DNA of 64,000 nucleotides, from the NCBI RefSeq assembly GCF_020858115.1, contig NZ_JACYMM010000002.1, forward strand, positions 544,612 through 608,611, given 5' to 3'. The position numbers were made by a program, and so were the translations under genes. Position 1 is the first letter of the stretch, and every line of letters starts with the position of its first letter. Shown here piece after piece: positions 58,441 through 64,000 of this stretch. The notes under the pieces are model-generated. The model made no database searches. It worked only from the letters and a program-made list of their open reading frames with translations, and was not told where the DNA came from. Origin of the DNA: Janthinobacterium sp. FW305-129. Its GTDB lineage: Bacteria > Pseudomonadota > Gammaproteobacteria > Burkholderiales > Burkholderiaceae_D.

Positions 58441-60786
58441 CTATGCGCCAGCGCAAACCGCTTGCACGGCCATGACCGCCTTGAGGATTTCCTCGCTGGT
58501 GGCGGGGGCATTCAGCGGCGGCTGCACAGCGTGATGGCCCACGCTGGAAATGGCGTCGCGGATGGCAAAGAACACGGAAAACGGCAACAGCAGCGGTGGC
58601 TCGCCCACGGCCTTGGAACGGTGGATGCTGTCTTCCACATTACGATTCTGGAACAGTTTCACACGGAAATCTTCCGGGCAATCGGAAATGCCAGGAATTT
58701 TATAGGTCGATGGCGCGTGCGTCATCAGCTTGCCCGCCGCGTTCCACCACAGCTGCTCCGTCGTCAGCCAGCCCATACCCTGGATAAATGCGCCCTCCAC
58801 TTGACCCAGATCAATCGCGGGATTCAATGACTGGCCCGCGTCGTACAAGGCGTCCGCGCGCAGCAACTTCCATTCACCCGTCAGGGTATCGACCACCACT
58901 TCGGCCACGGCCGCGCCATACGCGTAGTAGGAAAACGGATGGCCCGTCATCGTCTTCGCATCCCACGACAAGCCCGGCGTGGCGTAAAAACCATCCGACC
59001 ACAGTTGCACACGGGCCAGATACGCCTTCTGCACCAGCTCGGCAAACGCGACGACATGGCCATGCACATGGATATGGTTGTCGAAGAAGCGCACACTGAC
59101 AGCATCGCCGCCGTACAGTTTGACCGCGTAATCGGCCAGGCGTTCGCGGATCTGCCGCGCCGCATCCTGCGCCGCCTTGCCGTTCAGGTCGGCGCCGGTG
59201 GATGCCGCCGTGGCGGACGTGTTCGCCACCTTGCTGGTATCGGTGGCCGTGGCGCGCACTTTGTCCAGGTCCAGGCCCAGCTCGTGCGCCACCACCTGCA
59301 TCACCTTGGTATTGATGCCCTGCCCCATTTCCGTGCCGCCATGGTTGACCAGCACGGAGCCATCCACGTACACGTGGACGAGAGCGCCCGCCTGGTTCAG
59401 ATGCGTGACGTTGAAGGCGATGCCAAATTTCAAGGGCGTGAACGCCAAGCCCTTCTTCAAGACAGGACTGGCCTCGTTAAAGGCATCGATGGCGCGGCGC
59501 CGCGCGCGATAATCGCTGCTGTCTTCCAGTTCGGCAACGAGTTCATGAATCACGTTATCGACGATTTTCTGCCCGTACGGCGTGACGTTGCGTCCTTCCG
59601 CATCGTTGCGTCCATAAAAATTGAGCAAGCGGATATCGAGCGCATCGCGTTGCAAATGGCGGGCGATTTCATCGATCACGTACTCGATGGCGATGGCGCC
59701 CTGCGGGCCGCCGAAGCCACGGAAAGCTGTGTTCGACTGCGTATTCGTCTTGCCGCAGGCGGCGCGGATGTCCACGTCGGACAAATAGTAGGTGTTGTCG
59801 AAGTGGCAGACGGCACGCGTGGCGACGGGGCCGGACAAGTCGGCCGAATAGCCGGCGCGCGTGGTCATGTCGACCCTGGCGGCAAGGATCCGGCCATCGT
59901 CGTCGTAGCCCACTTCGTACTCATAGTAAAAACAGTGGCGCTTGCCCGTCACCAGCATGTCGTCGTCGCGGTCGGCGCGCAGTTTCACGGGACGCTTCTG
60001 TTTGGCCGCCGCAATCGACGCCGCCGCCGCCCACAGGGCCGATTGCGATTCCTTGCCGCCGAATCCGCCGCCCATGCGACGGCATTCGACGGTGATGTTA
60101 TGCGAATGCACGCCCAGCGCATGCGCCACCACGTGCTGCATCTCGCTCGGATGCTGGGTCGAACACAGCACCAGCATGCCCTGCGCCTCCTTCGGAATGG
60201 CGTAGGAAATCTGTCCTTCCAGATAAAACTGCTCCTGTCCGCCCACATACAGCTGGCCCTTGACCACATGCGGCGCCTTCTCGAACGCGGCCTGGTAGTT
60301 GCCGCGTGTCAGCTGCATCGGCGGCAGCACATACGATTGCGCCGCCTTCGCCGCCTGCGGCGTCATGATCGCGGGCAATTCCTCGTATGACACTTGCGCC
60401 AGGCGCGCGGCGCGGCGCGCATGGTCGTGCGTATCTGCCACCACGATGAAGATCGGTTGGCCCACATATTGCACCAGATCAAATGCCAGGATGGGATCGT
60501 CGTGGATAATGGGACCGCAATCATTGGTGCCGGGGATGTCTTGCGCCGTGTAGACGGCGACGACACCGGCAGCGGCGCGCACGGCAGATAAATCCATGGC
60601 CGTGATGCGCGCGTGCGGCTTTTGCGACAGGCCCAGCGCCGCGTGCAAGGTGCCATGCAATTCGGCGATATCGTCCGTGTACGTGGCTTGCCCCAGCACA
60701 TGCAGTTGCGCCGATTCATGGGGGCTGGGCTTGCCCACGGCGCTCCAGGCAGCCGCTTGCAGTTCGGGCGTGGCAGGATGGTTCAT
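58441..60786 (-). CDS. xdhB: xanthine dehydrogenase molybdopterin-binding subunit
   Basis: A 781-residue subunit with the molybdopterin motifs GGGFGGKESQ (about 247-256), AFRGFGGPQG, GTEMGQGINTK and a late VGEPPLLLP containing the catalytic Glu region. It hydroxylates hypoxanthine and xanthine to urate. The ATG at 60786 has AAAGGA just upstream; the longer frame would add 20 residues without family likeness and run into xdhA. It is ten bases after xdhA. Confidence 0.94.
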   Translation of the reverse strand: MNHPATPELQAAAWSAVGKPSPHESAQLHVLGQATYTDDIAELHGTLHAALGLSQKPHARITAMDLSAVRAAAGVVAVYTAQDIPGTNDCGPIIHDDPILAFDLVQYVGQPIFIVVADTHDHARRAARLAQVSYEELPAIMTPQAAKAAQSYVLPPMQLTRGNYQAAFEKAPHVVKGQLYVGGQEQFYLEGQISYAIPKEAQGMLVLCSTQHPSEMQHVVAHALGVHSHNITVECRRMGGGFGGKESQSALWAAAASIAAAKQKRPVKLRADRDDDMLVTGKRHCFYYEYEVGYDDDGRILAARVDMTTRAGYSADLSGPVATRAVCHFDNTYYLSDVDIRAACGKTNTQSNTAFRGFGGPQGAIAIEYVIDEIARHLQRDALDIRLLNFYGRNDAEGRNVTPYGQKIVDNVIHELVAELEDSSDYRARRRAIDAFNEASPVLKKGLAFTPLKFGIAFNVTHLNQAGALVHVYVDGSVLVNHGGTEMGQGINTKVMQVVAHELGLDLDKVRATATDTSKVANTSATAASTGADLNGKAAQDAARQIRERLADYAVKLYGGDAVSVRFFDNHIHVHGHVVAFAELVQKAYLARVQLWSDGFYATPGLSWDAKTMTGHPFSYYAYGAAVAEVVVDTLTGEWKLLRADALYDAGQSLNPAIDLGQVEGAFIQGMGWLTTEQLWWNAAGKLMTHAPSTYKIPGISDCPEDFRVKLFQNRNVEDSIHRSKAVGEPPLLLPFSVFFAIRDAISSVGHHAVQPPLNAPATSEEILKAVMAVQAVCAGA

Positions 60787-60796
60787 GCTGGTCCTT

Positions 60797-62263
60797 TCAG
60801 GCGCGGCAAGCGTAGGCGTTGACGGCAGTGCGCAACAGCGGCGCACCGGGACGGGTTTCCAGCCAGAAGCGGCGCAACAGGTTTTGCGCCGTCGTCATGC
60901 GGTAGCTGTTCGACGCGCGCATGTCCGACAAGGGCGCGTAATCGTCGGCCAGCAAGCGCATGGCGATGAGCAAATTGTCTTCCGTCCACGCCTGTCCGCG
61001 CAGAAACGCTTCCGTTTGCGCAGCGCGCTGCGGCGTGGCCGCCATGCCGCCGAAGGCGATGCGCGTATCGACGATGCGTTCGCCATCGAGTTCAAAGGCA
61101 AACGCAGCGCACACGGCCGAGATATCCTGGTCGAAGCGTTTCGCCAGTTTATACGTGCGGAAATGCACCTCAGCACGGGGCAAAGGCACGCGCACGGCTT
61201 CGACGAATTCGCCGGGCTGCAAGTCTTTCTTTTGATAGCCAAGATAAAAATTTTCCAACGGCATGATCCGCTGGCCGGCGGAACCGCGCAGCACGATCTC
61301 GCTGCCCAGCGCAATCAGCCACGGCATCGAGTCGCCAATCGGCGAACCATTGGCGACATTGCCGCCCAAAGTACCCGCGTTACGGATCGGCAAGGAAGCA
61401 AAGCGCTGCCACAGTTCCGACAACTCGTCCGGATAATGCCGGCACAGCGCCGCATACGCATCGTTGAGGCTGGCGCCGGCGCCAATCTGCAGCTTGCCGT
61501 CAACGATGCCGATGGTTTTCAGTGCGGCCACGTTGCCCAGATAAATGATGTCGCCCAGGTCGCGCAACTGCTTGGTGACCCACAAGCCGATATCGGTGGA
61601 GCCGGCCAGCAGGCATGCCTGCGGCTTTTCCGCACGCAACGCCACCAGTTCGTCGATGCTGCGCGGCGCGTGGAAGTGCTGGCCGCCATGTTCATACGTG
61701 CTCGTGCTGGCGCGCTGCAGCGCTTGTAACTGTTGCGCCAGGGCATCGCGGTCAAAGCTGACGTGTTGCAATTCGCCCATGCGCCTGGCCGCATCGATGA
61801 TGGGCCGGTAACCGGTACAGCGGCACAGATTGCCGGACAGCGTATCGTCGATTTCGCAGCGCGTGGGGGTGGCGCCATTTTTCTCCAGATACATGCCCCA
61901 CAAGGACATGACGAAGCCGGGTGTGCAAAAACCGCACTGGGAACCGTGGCACTCGACCATCGCCTGCTGTACCGGATGCAGGGCGCCATCGGGCTGTTGC
62001 AAGTCTTCCACGGAAAACAGGGCCTTGCCATCGAGCGTGGGCGTGAGCTGGATGCAGGCGTTGACGGCTTTCATCTCGACCTGGCCATCCACCAGGCTGC
62101 CGATGACGACCGTGCAGGCGCCGCAATCGCCTTCGGCGCAGCCTTCCTTGGTACCCGTGCAATGCAAATCCTCGCGCAGGTGCTGCAACACAGTCTGCGT
62201 AGGGGCGGCGTTGCGTACTTCCTGTACGGCACCACGGTAATAAAAACGGATCGGTTCTGACAT
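60797..62263 (-). CDS. xdhA: xanthine dehydrogenase small subunit (2Fe-2S and FAD)
   Basis: A 488-residue subunit. The plant-type 2Fe-2S centre is CAEGDCGAC (C42, C47, C50) with C70. The second 2Fe-2S centre has CGFCTPGFV and CRCTGYRPI. The FAD domain begins near residue 190 with ACLLAGSTDIGLWVTK and ends with the C-terminal CO-dehydrogenase-flavoprotein region. It passes electrons from XdhB to NAD. The start at 62263 (MSEPIRFYY) has GAGG upstream. It begins the leftward xdhABC-guaD group; the palindrome-like element at 62304 is in its promoter region. Confidence 0.94.
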   Translation of the reverse strand: MSEPIRFYYRGAVQEVRNAAPTQTVLQHLREDLHCTGTKEGCAEGDCGACTVVIGSLVDGQVEMKAVNACIQLTPTLDGKALFSVEDLQQPDGALHPVQQAMVECHGSQCGFCTPGFVMSLWGMYLEKNGATPTRCEIDDTLSGNLCRCTGYRPIIDAARRMGELQHVSFDRDALAQQLQALQRASTSTYEHGGQHFHAPRSIDELVALRAEKPQACLLAGSTDIGLWVTKQLRDLGDIIYLGNVAALKTIGIVDGKLQIGAGASLNDAYAALCRHYPDELSELWQRFASLPIRNAGTLGGNVANGSPIGDSMPWLIALGSEIVLRGSAGQRIMPLENFYLGYQKKDLQPGEFVEAVRVPLPRAEVHFRTYKLAKRFDQDISAVCAAFAFELDGERIVDTRIAFGGMAATPQRAAQTEAFLRGQAWTEDNLLIAMRLLADDYAPLSDMRASNSYRMTTAQNLLRRFWLETRPGAPLLRTAVNAYACRA

Positions 62264-62303
62264 GCTGGCCTCGGTATAGTCCCAGTATAGGAGATTAACA
62301 CCG

Positions 62304-62324
62304 GCATATGGGACAACTATATGC
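62304..62324. promoter_or_regulatory. inverted repeat upstream of xdhA
   Basis: GCATAT and ATATGC arms with a nine-base spacer, 41 bases before xdhA. It shares the CCGG-ATATG motif with the puuE-uraH gap (CCGGTATATG near 63382), hinting at one purine regulator. Confidence 0.4.
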
Positions 62325-62362
62325 AAAGACTGATTTTACTTATCATCCAATATCAATACCCA

Positions 62363-63316
62363 TCAAGCAGTGCAGGGATGCGTCGCATGCCAGTGTTCGG
62401 CAATATCGATGCGGCGCGTGATCCACACTTGCTCATGGCGCTGCACATAGTCGAGGAAGCGTGCCAGCGCCGCGGCCCGTCCCGGACGCCCCACCAGGCG
62501 GCAATGCAAGCCCACCGACAACATCTTGGGCTGATTCAGGCCGTTCGGATCGCCTTCCGCGTACAGCACGTCGAAGGCATCTTTCAGATAATCGAAAAAT
62601 TGGGTGCCCGAGTTAAAACCTTGCATGGCGGCAAAGCGCATGTCGTTCGTATCCAGGGTGTAGGGCACAATCAGCTGCGGCTGCATGGCCGGCATGCCCG
62701 CGGCATCCGTATAAGCCACTTTCTCCCAGAATGGCAGATCGTCGCCATAGTAATCGGCGTCGTAGCGGAAACCGCCATGCTCGACCACCAGTTTGCGCGT
62801 ATTCGGAGAATCGCGCCCCGTGTACCAGCCTTGCGGGGCGGAACCCGTCAATTCGCGGATGATCTGCACGGCTACACGCATGTGTTCGCGCTCCGTCGCT
62901 TCGTCCATGTTTTGGTAGGAAATCCAGCGCAAGCCATGGCAGGCAATTTCGTGCCCCAGTTGCTGGAAGGCGGCCACCGCCTCCGGATTGCGTTTCAAGG
63001 CCATCGATACGCCAAACACGGTCAATGGCAGGCGCCGCTCCTCGAACATGCGCAGCAAGCGCCACAGCCCGGCACGCGAACCGTATTCATAAATCGACTC
63101 CATGCTGAGGTGGCGCGCAGGAAAAGCGGCTGCACCGATCATTTCCGATAAAAACGTTTCCGAGGCGGGATCGCCATGCAGCACGCTGTTTTCCGCCCCT
63201 TCCTCGTAATTGAGGACGAATTGCAGGGCAATACGAGCCTTGCCCGGCCATTGCGGATGCGGTGGCGTGCGGCCATAGCCGATCAAGTCGCGTGGATAAT
63301 CTTCATAATTGTTCAT
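62363..63316 (-). CDS. puuE: allantoinase PuuE (polysaccharide-deacetylase fold)
   Basis: A 317-residue protein with the PuuE start YPRDLIGYGRTPPHPQWPG, FVLNYEEGAEN, and SRAGLWRLLRMFEER. The family is a cofactor-light allantoinase unrelated to the metal-dependent AllB. It opens S-allantoin to allantoate, the step between UraD and allantoate amidohydrolase, both at 9.7-11.5 kb. It faces uraH across a 121-base gap with a perfect palindrome. Confidence 0.93.
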   Translation of the reverse strand: MNNYEDYPRDLIGYGRTPPHPQWPGKARIALQFVLNYEEGAENSVLHGDPASETFLSEMIGAAAFPARHLSMESIYEYGSRAGLWRLLRMFEERRLPLTVFGVSMALKRNPEAVAAFQQLGHEIACHGLRWISYQNMDEATEREHMRVAVQIIRELTGSAPQGWYTGRDSPNTRKLVVEHGGFRYDADYYGDDLPFWEKVAYTDAAGMPAMQPQLIVPYTLDTNDMRFAAMQGFNSGTQFFDYLKDAFDVLYAEGDPNGLNQPKMLSVGLHCRLVGRPGRAAALARFLDYVQRHEQVWITRRIDIAEHWHATHPCTA

Positions 63317-63346
63317 GCGGAGGCGCGCCTATAGGAGGACAATGTT

Positions 63347-63370
63347 GGCTATATGCCCAATCATATAGCC
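63347..63370. promoter_or_regulatory. 24-base palindrome between puuE and uraH
   Basis: Perfect nine-base arms GGCTATATG and CATATAGCC with spacer CCCAAT, 31 bases before puuE and 68 before uraH. It is placed to act on both divergent genes. Confidence 0.6.
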
Positions 63371-63437
63371 GGGCGCAGTCGCCGGTATATGATTTGCACG
63401 ATAAGCACATTCACTCACCCTATATACAGGATAGCAA

Positions 63438-63791
63438 ATGGGAAAACTCAGCACGCATGTACTCGATATCGCCCACGGCAGGCCGGGAGCCGGCGTCAAG
63501 GTGGCCCTGTTTTCGGTCGCGCCGGAAGGAAAAGTGTTATTGAAGATGGATATGACCAATAGCGACGGCCGTTGCAGCACGCCATTGCTGGAAGGCGACA
63601 GCATGAAGGCGGGCCAGTATGAACTGGTATTCAATGCAGGCGACTATTTCGCCGCCCAAGGCGTGGAATTGCCCTCGCCCCGCTTCATCGATCTGGTCAC
63701 CCTGTCCTTCGGTATCGCGCATACGGATGAAAACTACCACGTACCGCTAGTGGTATCGCCGTGGTCGTATTCGACTTATCGCGGAAGTTAA
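63438..63791 (+). CDS. uraH: 5-hydroxyisourate hydrolase
   Basis: A 117-residue transthyretin-like protein: KLSTHVLDIAHGRPGAGVKVALF at the N-terminus with the active-site His, and the family C-terminal tetrapeptide YRGS. It hydrolyses 5-hydroxyisourate (made by PuuD) to OHCU, which the UraD domain decarboxylates. AGGA lies before the ATG. It has its own terminator and is divergent from puuE. Confidence 0.95.
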   Translation: MGKLSTHVLDIAHGRPGAGVKVALFSVAPEGKVLLKMDMTNSDGRCSTPLLEGDSMKAGQYELVFNAGDYFAAQGVELPSPRFIDLVTLSFGIAHTDENYHVPLVVSPWSYSTYRGS

Positions 63792-63810
63792 GCGACGTTA
63801 GATGGCAAAG

Positions 63811-63834
63811 GCAGCGCGTAGCGCTGCTTTTTTT
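63811..63834 (+). terminator. terminator of uraH
   Basis: Arms GCAGCGC and GCGCTGC around GTA, followed by seven T residues: a classic Rho-independent terminator. Confidence 0.92.
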
Positions 63835-63861
63835 ATTCGGAATTACCCCAACGGCGAAATA

Positions 63862-63892
63862 CCGGGGTCAGACCCTCAGGGTCTGACCCCAG
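63862..63892. repeat. GGGGTCAGACCC-type palindromic repeat, copy C (minimal form)
   Basis: A perfect inverted repeat: the 12-base arm GGGGTCAGACCC, loop TCA, and its exact complement. It lies just after the uraH terminator and shares its ends with copies A and B. Confidence 0.75.
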
Positions 63893-63930
63893 CCTTCGCT
63901 TGGGGCGAACGCTCAAACCGCCAGACGAAA

Positions 63931-63960
63931 AAAAACCCGACCATTGCTGATCGGGTTTTT
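63931..63960. terminator. bidirectional terminator near the right edge
   Basis: Arms AAAAACCCGA and TCGGGTTTTT with a ten-base loop; T runs on both strands. It probably ends a leftward gene beyond the window. No gene is visible between here and the edge. Confidence 0.8.
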
Positions 63961-64000
63961 CTCTAGGTGGAACAGCCGGGGGCTGTTTCACCAAATAACA

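Overview
The window is a 64 kb chromosomal segment from a GC-rich Gram-negative bacterium. It most resembles a betaproteobacterium of the Oxalobacteraceae (Janthinobacterium, Duganella or Massilia type). I infer this from GC-rich third codon positions, PuuD-type urate oxidation, the deo, pre and puu gene sets, outer-membrane receptors, and palindromic intergenic repeats built on GGGGTCAGACCC. I could not run a database search, so the family is an inference. I see no tRNA, rRNA, CRISPR array, transposase gene or phage gene.

Nearly the whole window is devoted to breaking down nucleic acids, nucleosides and bases. From left to right: (1) 1-4.6 kb: a cut-off TonB receptor with a DUF2946 protein, then pqiABC (lipid transport across the envelope). 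(2) 4.7-11.5 kb: amidase, M20 hydrolase and urate hydroxylase PuuD, facing a LysR regulator and a fused OHCU decarboxylase-allantoate amidohydrolase. (3) 11.7-13.5 kb: an AT-rich sulfatase-fold membrane protein that looks acquired. (4) 13.5-23.3 kb: one leftward operon for reductive pyrimidine breakdown (omega-aminotransferase, mmsA, preT, preA, NCS1 permease, hydA, beta-ureidopropionase), facing a MocR and a RutR-like regulator. (5) 25.7-28.4 kb: a small barrel protein, a one-TM protein, a VOC protein and an M19 dipeptidase. (6) 28.4-37 kb: leftward deoxynucleoside catabolism (PNP, deoB, a human-type deoC, a double-domain aldehyde dehydrogenase, deoA, cdd, an enlarged deaminase). (7) 37.4-45.5 kb: psuK-psuG, a LysR regulator and a BMP-type nucleoside ABC importer. 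(8) 45.6-56 kb: a NUDIX-DUF4406 fusion, a DeoR regulator, then exported S1/P1 nuclease, PLD-family protein, 5'-nucleotidase lipoprotein, TonB receptor and exported adenosine deaminase. (9) 56-63.8 kb: guaD, xdhCBA, puuE and, divergently, uraH.

Together the genes describe a route from outside nucleic acid to central metabolism. Exported nucleases and nucleotidase release nucleosides. The TonB receptor and ABC importer bring them in. PNP, DeoA, Cdd, ADA and GuaD split or deaminate them. Xdh, PuuD, UraH, UraD, PuuE and the allantoate hydrolase take purines to ureidoglycine or ureidoglycolate. Pre, Hyd and ureidopropionase with aminotransferase and MmsA take pyrimidines to acetyl- or propionyl-CoA. 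DeoC with the aldehyde dehydrogenase takes deoxyribose to glyceraldehyde-3-phosphate and acetate-level carbon.

The observation I rate highest is a 23-base inverted repeat, ATTTATA-N9-TATAAAT. It occurs perfectly three times, always between genes: before the deo/psu genes, after the second LysR gene before the nucleoside importer, and in the gap before the TonB receptor. A near copy sits just upstream of the importer's first gene. This spacing fits a LysR-type T-N11-A box and suggests one regulator controls a scattered nucleoside-scavenging regulon.
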